Shown here piece by piece: positions 15,397 through 23,918 of a stretch of 63,245 nt of DNA (positions within the stretch are counted from its first letter, which is position 1; each line of letters starts with the position of its first letter). Under the pieces are notes generated by a model. It was not told the DNA's origin. It did no database searches and was given only the letters and a program-made list of their open reading frames with translations. The DNA is taken from positions 1 through 63,245 of the forward strand of contig JAIEQF010000009.1 in NCBI GenBank assembly GCA_019747895.1, in the 5' to 3' direction. The stretch comes from Chthoniobacterales bacterium (GTDB taxonomy: Bacteria > Verrucomicrobiota > Verrucomicrobiia > Chthoniobacterales > UBA6821). The position numbers were made by a program, and so were the translations under genes.

Positions 15397-17256
15397 ATGC
15401 TGTTTTCTGTTTCTCATTTTATCTCCAGCCTCCAGCCTTCAGCCTCCAGCCTCCTCTGGACCATCTACCTGGCACCTCTTGTTGCTGCGGCCATCATCTT
15501 GCTCATCACACGCAGCAATAAACCAGCTGCAGCAATCTTGGCCATTGGTGCAGCATTGATCACCTGCGCTGGAAGTTGGATTTTATTTTTCCAAAAAACC
15601 AACATCACCATTCCTGGTTTTGCTTGGATTAATTTTGGAGAGACTTTAACCATTTCCATTGGAATGATGGTCGATCCTTTAACTCGCACGATGCTTGTTG
15701 TAGTCACCACGATTGCAACGCTCGTCTTTATCTACTCAATTGGTTACATGCGCCACGAAGAAGGATTTGCGCGGTTCTTCGCAGGATTGGCCTTTTTCCT
15801 TTTTTCGATGCTTGGCATTGTCCTCGCCAACAACTTTATCATGATGTTCATCAGCTGGGAGCTGGTTGGATTTAGTTCTTATCTCCTCATCATGCATTAT
15901 TTTGAAAAGCCCGCCGCCGCCGATGCTGGCAATCAAGCCTTCATCGTCAATCGCATCGGCGACTTTGGATTTTTATTAGGAATTTTGTTGCTGTGGCTCA
16001 GCGTCGGATCGCTCTCCTTTAATACAATCACGGCCTCCTTGCCCTCCTTTACCAATAATCCAACTCTCCTCGCTGTCTCTTTGATTTTAATTTTCTGCGG
16101 CACCATTGGCAAATCAGCACAACTGCCACTTCATGTTTGGTTGCCCAATTCGATGGAAGGCCCTACGCCCGTTTCATCACTCCTTCACGCAGCCACCATG
16201 GTTGCTGCAGGCGTCTACATGCTTGCTCGTATTTTTCCCCTCCTTCATGGTTCTCCTATAGCGAGCACGGTGATCATGTGGATCGGCGCCTCAACTGCTC
16301 TAGCAGCAGCTTTGATGGCAACTCAGCAAAACGATTTTAAACGCGTCTTAGCTTATTCCACGATTTCGCAGCTCGGTTACATGGTTACTGCTGTGGGCGT
16401 TGCTCCATCGGCAGGCATTCCGATGTTCCATCTTTTCACGCACGCCTTCTTCAAGTGCCTCCTCTTCTTAACTGCTGGGTCGGTCATGATCAGCATGCAT
16501 CATGAACTTGATATTTGGAAAATGGGAGGCTTGCGCAAGCGGATGCCTCTGACTTTTGTGACCTTTCTCTGCGGCATGTTGGCACTTGCAGGTTGTCCTT
16601 TTTTCAGCGGAAGTTTTAGCAAGGACTTGATTATGAAATGTGCTTTTGAACAGCACCCGGCAATTTTTTGGATGTTGGTAAGTGCTGCAGGCCTCACTGC
16701 TTTTTATATCACACGCGTAGCTGTCGTTGCTTTTTTTGGCACCCCTCGCACTGAACACGCTCGGACAGCGCTGGAATCTCCATTGGTAATGACCTTGCCG
16801 CTCTTGTTGCTGGCCATTCCAGCGATTTTTGCTGGTTATCCCTTTATTGAAAAACTCTTCATTGCACCACTAGGAACGATGTCGCTCGTTCAAGAAGTGC
16901 CAGCGTACGTTGAGAAACTCTTCATTGCTTTCTTCTTCTTGGGGACGGCAGCTTCCTTCTTGCTCTATCGTAATGCTGCCAAAGATCCTTTGGTCATCCC
17001 ATTCCTCGCAAATCGTCTCTACATCGACAATGTTTATGCCTGGTGCGTGCAGCACATTCAAGGCGGTTTTTCAAATGCCTGTTCCTTTTTTGACCGTTGG
17101 GTGATCAATGGCCTTTGCGTCCAAGGTTCTGCTTCCTTAGTTTGGACTCTAGGTTTTGTTTTGAGATTTCTCCAAGTCGGAAGCCTTCAAGTCTACTCCA
17201 TCTTTCTCGGCGCCGGCGTTATTGGGATGATTTTGCTTTTACTAAAAATACATTGA
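15397..17256 (+). CDS. nuoL: NADH-quinone oxidoreductase subunit L
   Basis: The product is 619 residues, the typical NuoL length, with 15-16 membrane helices. This is the distal antiporter-like proton-pumping subunit, carrying a long lateral helix at its C-terminus. Motifs include SWELVGFSSYLLI, the GKSAQLPLHVWLPNSMEGPT loop with its key lysines, and KRVLAYSTISQLGYM. The first 20 residues are unusual: residues 9-19 (ISSLQPSASSL) are the translation of an AGCCTCC/AGCCTTC heptamer array, so the array has become the N-terminus. No better start lies between it and the first helix. Confidence 0.95.
   Translation: MLFSVSHFISSLQPSASSLLWTIYLAPLVAAAIILLITRSNKPAAAILAIGAALITCAGSWILFFQKTNITIPGFAWINFGETLTISIGMMVDPLTRTMLVVVTTIATLVFIYSIGYMRHEEGFARFFAGLAFFLFSMLGIVLANNFIMMFISWELVGFSSYLLIMHYFEKPAAADAGNQAFIVNRIGDFGFLLGILLLWLSVGSLSFNTITASLPSFTNNPTLLAVSLILIFCGTIGKSAQLPLHVWLPNSMEGPTPVSSLLHAATMVAAGVYMLARIFPLLHGSPIASTVIMWIGASTALAAALMATQQNDFKRVLAYSTISQLGYMVTAVGVAPSAGIPMFHLFTHAFFKCLLFLTAGSVMISMHHELDIWKMGGLRKRMPLTFVTFLCGMLALAGCPFFSGSFSKDLIMKCAFEQHPAIFWMLVSAAGLTAFYITRVAVVAFFGTPRTEHARTALESPLVMTLPLLLLAIPAIFAGYPFIEKLFIAPLGTMSLVQEVPAYVEKLFIAFFFLGTAASFLLYRNAAKDPLVIPFLANRLYIDNVYAWCVQHIQGGFSNACSFFDRWVINGLCVQGSASLVWTLGFVLRFLQVGSLQVYSIFLGAGVIGMILLLLKIH
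15423..15454. repeat. Heptamer array (AGCCTYC type) at the nuoL N-terminus
   Basis: Four tandem heptamers AGCCTCC, AGCCTTC, AGCCTCC, AGCCTCC lie 26 bases inside the nuoL reading frame and are translated as SLQPSASSL. Confidence 0.85.
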
Positions 17257-17265
17257 GAAATTCTT

Positions 17266-17335
17266 TATCCCTTCCATCGCTTCCATCCCTGTGAATTTTT
17301 TCCTGCAACCTGTAACCTGCAACCTGTAACCTCTG
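17266..17335. repeat. Composite array (CTTCCATCN and TGYAACC) before nuoM
   Basis: TATCCCTTCCATCGCTTCCA continues as TCCCTGTGAA and matches the arms at 30021-30184. It is followed by CTGCAACCTGTAACCTGCAA and another TGTAACC, ending a few bases before the GTG start of nuoM. Two array types are joined here. Confidence 0.8.
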
Positions 17336-17341
17336 CCCAAC

Positions 17342-18805
17342 GTGAGCCCACTTCTTTTTCTCATCCTCATTCCTTTCGTCGCCGCCATTTTTATGATGGT
17401 TGGCGCTCCTGCGCGATTCACAGCTCTGCTCGCTTCTGGTCTGAACCTCATTCTTTCGCTGTTTCTCGTTGTGCGATACGATCACGTTGCTACAGGATGG
17501 CAATACTTGCAACAAACTCCCGTGCTTCCTAATTTGGGGCTCAACTTTTCTCTAGGCGCCGATGGTTTGAGCCTCACCATGCTGTTACTCACCTCGCTCG
17601 TCTCATTTGCAGCAATCGCCATCGCTCCCAAGACAGAACGCTTTCCTGGTCTTTTCTATAGTTGTCTCTTGCTAATTTCAGGAGGGCTCTTCGGAGCTTT
17701 CTCTTCCCTCGATGCTTTTTTTCTTTATGGCTTTCATGAAATTGCCCTCATTCCTGTCTTCATCATGATTGGCGTCTGGGGCTCTGGCGACCGCCAAGCA
17801 GCCGCTTGGAAAGCGACGCTCTATCTCGGCGCTGGAAGTTTTGTTGTTCTCCTTGGCATCATTGCCCTCTACCTCGCGGCTCCGAGCGGCTTACGGACCT
17901 TTGATATTCGCTTAATGACAGAGATGAGCCAAACAGGCATCACTCATCCCTCTTCCAACATTTACCTGCTCCTCTTGTTTGGTTTTGGAACATTAGTCTC
18001 TCTCTTTCCTTTTCATTCTTGGGCTCCGACAACTTATTCGAGCGCCCCTCCTTCCACGGCGATGCTGCATGCGGGAGTGTTAAAAAAATTCGGCCTCTAT
18101 GGCTTACTCCGCCTTGCAATGCCGATCTTTCCAGAAGCCGTATTTACTTTCTCAACGTTATTGTTGATCTTACTCACTTGTAACATTCTTTACATCGGCT
18201 ATGTCACGATCGCTCAACGTCGCCTTGATTGGACGCTCTCGTACTCGAGCGTTATGCACATGGGTTACATTTTCTTAGGCCTCGCAACGATGAACATCAT
18301 CAGTCTCAATGGAGCTGCTCTTTTAATGTTTGCTCATGGCATCTCCGTGGCAGCACTCTTTGCGCTTTGTGGCGCTCTCCGTCGTCGCACTGGAACCCTT
18401 GAGTATCAAGACTTGGGCGGCCTTGCAACCAAGATGCCTGTCATGTCGGTCCTTTTTGGTTTTGCTGCGATGGCTTCTTTGGGGCTTCCAGGATTTGCTA
18501 ACTTTGCTGGTGAGATTCTCATCTTTTTTGGAGCAACAGCTGCCGTAGTCATGGAACATAGTTCTCCAGCGCTCCTCATTGCTCTGGTTGCTGCGGTCTG
18601 GGGCGTTGTGCTTTCAGCCATTTACATGCTGCGCGCTTATCGAGCAATTTTCTTCGGCCCACTCTCGAGCCACCAAGAACATTTTTCTCTCAACGATCTG
18701 ACGTTTTCTGAACGCTGCGGCGTCATTCTTTTAATCACAACCCTCATTTTTGTTGGGGTCTATCCTCAATTCATTTTGCACTTGGTCAATACGGCGATTA
18801 GCTGA
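17342..18805 (+). CDS. nuoM: NADH-quinone oxidoreductase subunit M
   Basis: The product is 487 residues from a GTG start with about 14 membrane helices. It is an antiporter-like proton-pumping subunit. The conserved glutamate helix GFHEIALIPVFIMIGVWG, the loop FPFHSWAPTTYSSAPPSTAM and the helix around WTLSYSSVMHMGYIFLGLAT are present. It sits between nuoL and nuoN, as in most complex I clusters. The start is fixed by the array that ends just upstream. Confidence 0.95.
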   Translation: MSPLLFLILIPFVAAIFMMVGAPARFTALLASGLNLILSLFLVVRYDHVATGWQYLQQTPVLPNLGLNFSLGADGLSLTMLLLTSLVSFAAIAIAPKTERFPGLFYSCLLLISGGLFGAFSSLDAFFLYGFHEIALIPVFIMIGVWGSGDRQAAAWKATLYLGAGSFVVLLGIIALYLAAPSGLRTFDIRLMTEMSQTGITHPSSNIYLLLLFGFGTLVSLFPFHSWAPTTYSSAPPSTAMLHAGVLKKFGLYGLLRLAMPIFPEAVFTFSTLLLILLTCNILYIGYVTIAQRRLDWTLSYSSVMHMGYIFLGLATMNIISLNGAALLMFAHGISVAALFALCGALRRRTGTLEYQDLGGLATKMPVMSVLFGFAAMASLGLPGFANFAGEILIFFGATAAVVMEHSSPALLIALVAAVWGVVLSAIYMLRAYRAIFFGPLSSHQEHFSLNDLTFSERCGVILLITTLIFVGVYPQFILHLVNTAIS

Positions 18806-18828
18806 GCGCTGACGCTCCCAGCTGCTTG

Positions 18829-18982
18829 GTGAAGAGTAAAGAGTGAAGGAGAGTATTTTAAGATCAAAAACAAATCAGAAATTTCGAGAATAATTTTAAC
18901 AAACCGTCGTTTTAAAAAAGTTTATCAAGTGCCGTTCTATTGCTACCACTCTTAACTCATTACCGATTACTATTCACTTTTC
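18829..18982. repeat. Degenerate heptamer arrays between nuoM and nuoN
   Basis: GTGAAGAGTAAAGAGTGAAG follows the nuoM stop. On the other side, ACTCTTAACTCATTACCGAT and TACTATTCACTTTTC run up to the nuoN start. The arms are roughly inverted but decayed, of the ACTCTTT/ACTCATT type. Confidence 0.6.
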
Positions 18983-18986
18983 TGAC

Positions 18987-20426
18987 ATGAACCCTCTCTA
19001 TCTTGAAACTCTCGTCGTTGTCCTAGGCATCCTTCTATTGATGGGAGATGCATTTTTTCCTAACGTTCCTAAAAAATGCATCGCCTACGCAGGCGCCCTA
19101 GGCCTGGCTGGCGTGCTCGCTCTCACGTTTTTGCCGCTGCATCCTGTACAGGGACCTAGCGCTGCTTTTTATACAATCGATGCGCTTGCCCTCTTTTTCA
19201 AACGCTTCATGCTAGTGATGACGATCATCACGATTCTCATGTCGATTGATTTTCTTCCAACGATCGAGCGTCTCGTTCCTAGCGAACGTCGCGGTGGAGG
19301 AACAGGAGAATTTTTTGTTCTTCCTGTTTTTGCCTGCGCTGGCTTGATGTGGTTAGTGTCAGCCGTTGATTTTATCATGCTCTTTGTCTCGTTGGAGTTG
19401 ATGTCGGTCGTGCTTTATATTTTAGTTTCCTACCTCCGTAAAAATTCTTTGAGCTTGGAAGCAGGTACCAAATATTTAATCTTAAGCGCGCTCTCTGCTG
19501 GTTTTCTCATTTACGGAATCACTTGGATTTTTGGCATGACGGGAACTACTAGCATCAGCCTGCTCTCTCATTCTCTCGTAGGATTATCAATGACATCATT
19601 GAGCCCTCTCCTCTTCGGCGTCGCGCTCTGCCTGGTTGCGTTCGCCTTTAAGATCGGGGCCTTTCCTTTTCAATTCTGGCTTCCTGATGTCTATCAAGGG
19701 GCACCAACACCAGTGACGGCTTACCTTTCAGCGGCCTCAAAAGCAGCTGGCTTTGTTGTTTTATTGCGCCTCTTGGAACAATTAATGTCCGTTTCTTTGT
19801 TAGGAAAAAAAATGATCGCCATCGTAACACTCCTCGCGATCGCAACGTTGATTTTTGGAAATCTAGCAGCCTTGGCGCAGACCAATATGAAACGTCTGCT
19901 GGCCTACTCGAGCATTGCACACACAGGATACCTCTTGATGGGCGTTGCTAGCATTGGCAATGTCTTGGCTGGCCCTGCGATTGGATTTTATCTCGTCGCT
20001 TATTTGGCCATGTCATCGCTCGCCTTTATCGTCCTGATGGTTGTGGCAGAAGCTTCCGGCGGTGAAGAAATTTATCGTTTCCAAGGGCTCTATCAACGTT
20101 CGCCCTTCCTCGCTTTTGCAATGACCATCGCCATGCTCTCGATGGCGGGACTTCCGCTCTCTGCCGGGTTCTTTGGAAAGTTTTTCATTTTCCTAGTCGC
20201 CTTCCAACAGGCTCATTATGGCCTTCTCGCCGTCGGTTCACTCACGGTCGTGACTGGATTTTATTATTATTTCAAAGTGATTCGTGCCATGTATTGGCAG
20301 CAACCTGCTGAAGAGGCTCCTGCCATTTTAGTAACAGGGACAACCAAATGCCTCATCGGAGCACTGATTGCTACGATTTTAATTTTGGGAGTTTATCCAA
20401 TGCCGATTCTGCAGGCGTTGAGGTAG
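18987..20426 (+). CDS. nuoN: NADH-quinone oxidoreductase subunit N
   Basis: The product is 479 residues with about 14 membrane helices; it is the third antiporter-like pump subunit of complex I. Motifs: FVSLELMSVVLYILVSYLRK, the loop FPFQFWLPDVYQGAPTPVTA, and RLLAYSSIAHTGYLLMGVAS. It closes the nuo block. The next 400 bases hold only repeats before a convergent gene. Confidence 0.95.
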   Translation: MNPLYLETLVVVLGILLLMGDAFFPNVPKKCIAYAGALGLAGVLALTFLPLHPVQGPSAAFYTIDALALFFKRFMLVMTIITILMSIDFLPTIERLVPSERRGGGTGEFFVLPVFACAGLMWLVSAVDFIMLFVSLELMSVVLYILVSYLRKNSLSLEAGTKYLILSALSAGFLIYGITWIFGMTGTTSISLLSHSLVGLSMTSLSPLLFGVALCLVAFAFKIGAFPFQFWLPDVYQGAPTPVTAYLSAASKAAGFVVLLRLLEQLMSVSLLGKKMIAIVTLLAIATLIFGNLAALAQTNMKRLLAYSSIAHTGYLLMGVASIGNVLAGPAIGFYLVAYLAMSSLAFIVLMVVAEASGGEEIYRFQGLYQRSPFLAFAMTIAMLSMAGLPLSAGFFGKFFIFLVAFQQAHYGLLAVGSLTVVTGFYYYFKVIRAMYWQQPAEEAPAILVTGTTKCLIGALIATILILGVYPMPILQALR

Positions 20427-20431
20427 GGTAA

Positions 20432-20559
20432 TCGTTCAGCAGCTTGGTAAAAAATAAGTTCCCTCAACCTATTTTTGTAGAAGTTGAGAGGTTGAGCCGC
20501 TACGTCATTCCCGCTAAGGCGAGAATAAAGCAGCTGTTGAGCACCGCTGGCGCGGCTGT
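20432..20559. repeat. Repeat S, first copy, with REP-like insert
   Basis: Segments TTCAGCAGCTTGGTAAAAAA, TAGAAGTTGAGAGGTTGAGC and GCAGCTGTTGAGCACCGCTG match 58654-58762 in the same order. A REP-like hairpin (20503-20527) sits between the second and third segments only in this copy. The right end is cut by the 166-bp MITE. No gene is seen in the 400-base spacer 20427-20827. Confidence 0.7.
20503..20527. repeat. REP-like hairpin between convergent genes
   Basis: ATTCCCGC and GCGAGAAT form an 8-bp stem with one mismatch and a TAAG loop. It is of the widespread CATTCCCGC..GCGGGAAT type. Similar hairpins lie at 44814-44833 and 62155-62184, also between convergent genes. Confidence 0.6.
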
Positions 20560-20725
20560 TATAGTCAAATTACTTAGAACTTACAAGCAATTGACTTGTT
20601 CTTTTTAGGAAAAGACTGCGTTCTCATCCCGTCACGTTATCGTTTAGATAGCGCTCGGTCTTCGGCCTGGCCTTTTCTAAAAATTCCTGCGTTCTTTCCT
20701 GTAATTTCTAAGTAATTTGACTATA
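20560..20725 (-). mobile_element. 166-bp MITE, copy 1 (inverted orientation)
   Basis: The element begins TATAGTCAAATTACTTAGAA and ends with its perfect reverse complement. It is reversed relative to copies 2-4 and otherwise nearly identical. It interrupts repeat S. Comparison with the uninterrupted copy at 58.7 kb (CTGTTGAGAAG versus CTGT-element-AGAGGAAG) fits insertion at a TA dinucleotide with TA duplication. There is no coding capacity, so a transposase in trans would be needed. Confidence 0.85.
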
Positions 20726-20827
20726 AGAGGAAGATGTCATTTCAAATTCAGTCTCATGAACGGATAAGAGGTAAAAAAAAGTGTGCTGGAAGATGAGCGT
20801 GTGGACGGACACTTGCCCCAGAAATTC

Positions 20828-22471
20828 CTAGATAAGGATCACAAAGGGCAAGATCATGCCCATGACAGCTCCGATATCTTCTCCGATTAGCTCTCCTTGC
20901 GCAGCGCCCTTGCTTCCGCCGCAAAGGTATCCGATCCCTTCACCCAAATACTTTCCAGAAAATTCACAACCAGCTCCGATGGCTAGGCCGGCAATGCCGC
21001 CAATAATAAGTTGTTTTGGGATTTCAATGGCGCCTGTCGGCAGCCAAAAATTTTCTTTTAATCTTGCGAGATCGTCAGGATGAAATTCTCCAGGATGATA
21101 ATCTGCTCTCACAGCTTTCTTTATGCCTTCTTCAGTATTACCTAAGTGCCTTTCTAATCCGATGACAATTATCCCCCTTTTTAAAGAGATGTCTCTGGGA
21201 TTGATTTCAAGCGAGCAAGTTGCAATCTCCCTTTCATTAGGAGGAGGTAGAGTCCACTCTCTATTAGGACCTTGCTTGTTTAGCTCTTTCATACCAGTCG
21301 TTGCATATTTATAAGTCTTGGTTATTTCTTCTGGTTGGCTGCAGTAGTAAATATTTTTACCGACTACATAATCCTCATACACTGCTGCACTGCTCCATCC
21401 TACGCCATGCTCCTTGATTTGATTGATGACATCAGTAGGAATATTTGCTTGTGATGCTGCCTCTTCATTCGACAGATCCCGTTCTGCAATACGAAAGCCA
21501 ATCGTAGCGCTCTCCTTGCTTGGATTATAACTTTTTGGAATCGCACTAATCATGAGATCGTTGCTCCCTGAATAGTTGTACTGAGACTCATACGATCCTC
21601 CACGAACGATGAACTTATCAGGGCCATCCAAGGTGTAAGTCCATTCGTTGACATTGCCTCCCATGTCATAACACCCGTAATAACTTTTGGACTCACTAAA
21701 ATAATCAACGGGCGTCAACGCTAGCAAAGAACTCGAGAGCCAAGAGCGACTGTTATAATTTGCCTGATTGAGAACATCTCCATTGTTATTGCCTGGAGTA
21801 GTATCGTTTTGAGTTGGATAGAGCGAATACCATTCACCTAGCTTGTTGCTTGTGTAATAGGCTGCCTTGATCCATTCATCATGACTAGGAAGATAAAAAT
21901 GAGATTTCTCATTTGGAACAATCGTTCCATCCTCTAAAAATTCATAAGCTCCATGCTTTAAAATAGCATCAACATCTGCTCCTGCCTCAAGAATCGGAGA
22001 ACCATGCTCCTTCCAGTTAATGTAGCACAATACACTATAAAGACTGACATGCGTTATCGGGAGTGATGTTTTATCCTTGATGTTATAAGCACGAATATAT
22101 TTTCCATCCTGGCTACATTCATCCCAAGGCTGAATCCAATTCAACATTCCATCATTATAGAGTCCATAGGCATCGATGACACCGTTGATATCTGCTTGAG
22201 AAGCGACTGCAGTGAGAAACGTTTGCCAGTCTTGAACCGTCACCTCGTATTTCCCAATTTTATAAACATGATCGACACTTCCAAGCTTTACCGGCGTCCC
22301 CCAAAACTCATAGTCTTTTCTGAGGTAAGGCTCATTTCCAGGATCACCAACCTGTACCATAATATCTCCTGAAATTGGCTCGGCCGAATTTCCAGTACGT
22401 TCTTGAGCAAGAAGAGAGCTGAAGCATGCCGCGCTAACAATGAAGGCTAAAATAATTCTCAAGAGTGTCAT
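20828..22471 (-). CDS. Secreted SUMF1-like protein with hydrophobic Gly-rich tail
   Basis: From ATG 22471 the product is 547 residues with a signal peptide (MTLLRIILAFIVSAACFSSLLAQ); an ATG at 22501 would add ten residues and cannot be excluded. Family motifs of the formylglycine-generating-enzyme-like fold are present: IGKYEVTVQDWQTFL, PITHVSLYSVLCYINWKEHG, YLPSHDEWIKAAYY, YDMGGNVNEWTYTLDG, FIVRGGSYES and IGFRIAERD. After the domain (from about residue 330) is an unrelated region, ending with 50 residues of Gly/Ala-rich hydrophobic repeats (IAGLAIGAGCEF...GEDIGAVMG) like glycine-zipper membrane segments. This could be an anchored envelope protein. Confidence 0.75.
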   Translation of the reverse strand: MTLLRIILAFIVSAACFSSLLAQERTGNSAEPISGDIMVQVGDPGNEPYLRKDYEFWGTPVKLGSVDHVYKIGKYEVTVQDWQTFLTAVASQADINGVIDAYGLYNDGMLNWIQPWDECSQDGKYIRAYNIKDKTSLPITHVSLYSVLCYINWKEHGSPILEAGADVDAILKHGAYEFLEDGTIVPNEKSHFYLPSHDEWIKAAYYTSNKLGEWYSLYPTQNDTTPGNNNGDVLNQANYNSRSWLSSSLLALTPVDYFSESKSYYGCYDMGGNVNEWTYTLDGPDKFIVRGGSYESQYNYSGSNDLMISAIPKSYNPSKESATIGFRIAERDLSNEEAASQANIPTDVINQIKEHGVGWSSAAVYEDYVVGKNIYYCSQPEEITKTYKYATTGMKELNKQGPNREWTLPPPNEREIATCSLEINPRDISLKRGIIVIGLERHLGNTEEGIKKAVRADYHPGEFHPDDLARLKENFWLPTGAIEIPKQLIIGGIAGLAIGAGCEFSGKYLGEGIGYLCGGSKGAAQGELIGEDIGAVMGMILPFVILI

Positions 22472-22588
22472 AGGGAGGAATAAAACAGGTGATAATCGCA
22501 TAGCATTTTAGACACCGCTATTCTTTTTTTGTTCAAAAAAACTTTTCCCCTCATAAACTTACGATGTCTCAATATCAGACTTAAACTC

Positions 22589-23662
22589 ATGAAATTTTTT
22601 ATTCTTTCTTTTTTTATCTGGATGACGGTTGCGATGGGAGAAACAACACCTCCCTTCCTCCATGTCATCGTCAGCGAATCCCCTCCTTATGCCTATGAGG
22701 AGTCCCCCAACAAATGGTGCGGATTGACGGTTGATCTTTGGGAACAAATCGCTAAAAAAATTGGCTGTAATTATGACTACGTCAAGCTCCCTCCCAATGA
22801 AGTGATGGAGGCCCTGCATACGGGAAAGTGTGATCTTTGCATTGCAGAAATGGCTCCTTCGATCGAAGCAAAAAATCTCATCGATTTCACCGAGCCTTAT
22901 TTAGCGAGCCGCCTTCTCGTTGCTCTTCGCAATTTTGTGATCACCCAAGAATTTTTGGAATTTTCATCTTCGCTGAAAAGCAATGGCTTCATAGAAATCT
23001 TTTTCTTCATGATATTAGGCCTTCTTGTTTTCAGCATTCTGCTTTGGCTGGTAGAGCGTAAAAACAATAAAAACCATTTTGATAATTTGCTTCCTCATGG
23101 TGTTGGTTCTGCTTTTTGGTTTGGAGCCGTAACGATGACGACGAATGGTTATGGCGATAAAGTCCCTGTCACTTTTTTGGGACGCTCTCTTACTTTTGTC
23201 TGGATGCTTGCAGGCATGATCTTTATCGCGCTCTTAACAGGAACCGTCATCTCCTCGCTGACTATTGCCGCCGACCATGCTTCTCTACGTCACATCGAGG
23301 ATCTAGCTCGTTACAAGACAGGTGTCTTTCGCGGTAGCTATGGAGCAAAAACATTAAAGCTCAAAGGCCTTCCCACTCAAAAATTTGAAAATCTCAAACA
23401 GGGATTGGATGCACTCTGTGATAAAAAAATCGACGCCTTTGTTGGTGACAGCATTAGTCTTCAATACCTCGTCTCTCACGACTATCCTGGCCGACTTCGA
23501 CTTGCCTCCATTCCATCTGGCACGATCTACCGTTCCATTGGGTTGCGTCCGAATCTTCCTCAAAAAAGAGAGATCAATAATGCTCTCCTTGAGATCACCA
23601 GCCCTCCGGAATGGAATGATCGGATCCAGCAATGGGTGGGACCGATGGCGTTGGGGCATTGA
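22589..23662 (+). CDS. GluR0-like ligand-gated ion channel
   Basis: From ATG 22589 the product is 357 residues with a signal peptide (MKFFILSFFIWMTVAMGE). The ligand-binding domain, of the periplasmic-binding-protein type, is split: lobe 1 is residues about 20-125 (YAYEESPNKWCGLTVDLWEQ) and the rest follows the pore, about 235-357. Between them is a pore module with two membrane helices and a re-entrant loop; its filter TMTTNGYGDKVP (about 180-192) resembles the K+-channel TVGYGD signature. This is the architecture of prokaryotic ionotropic glutamate receptors. It is divergent to the SUMF1-like gene. An upstream ATG at 22529 is less likely. Confidence 0.85.
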   Translation: MKFFILSFFIWMTVAMGETTPPFLHVIVSESPPYAYEESPNKWCGLTVDLWEQIAKKIGCNYDYVKLPPNEVMEALHTGKCDLCIAEMAPSIEAKNLIDFTEPYLASRLLVALRNFVITQEFLEFSSSLKSNGFIEIFFFMILGLLVFSILLWLVERKNNKNHFDNLLPHGVGSAFWFGAVTMTTNGYGDKVPVTFLGRSLTFVWMLAGMIFIALLTGTVISSLTIAADHASLRHIEDLARYKTGVFRGSYGAKTLKLKGLPTQKFENLKQGLDALCDKKIDAFVGDSISLQYLVSHDYPGRLRLASIPSGTIYRSIGLRPNLPQKREINNALLEITSPPEWNDRIQQWVGPMALGH

Positions 23663-23670
23663 CAAAACAG

Positions 23671-23834
23671 GCTGTAGGCTATAGGTCAGACAACGCGTTA
23701 CGCCTGCTGAAACAAAAGTTGAAATACAACGCTTCACTTTTGAAAAAATTTGGAATTTTTATCATTTATGACTAGAAAATTTTTATCATTGATTGCCGAA
23801 GGCCTTACTTTACCTACAGTCTATAGACTATAGC
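23671..23834. repeat. Inverted heptamer arrays (AGNCTAY type) between channel and mgtA
   Basis: GCTGTAGGCTATAGG at 23671-23685 is mirrored by CCTACAGTCTATAGACTATA and GCC at 23812-23834. The spacer contains GATTGCCGAAGGCCTTACTT, which recurs at 32670-32690 next to a related array. Confidence 0.8.
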
Positions 23835-23918
23835 CTTGTAATAAGCATCACACAGCTTGCCAGTGCTCTCTAAGAAAGTTATGATAGCAGGCATCAAAAT
23901 CTCCACCACTCTTGCATC

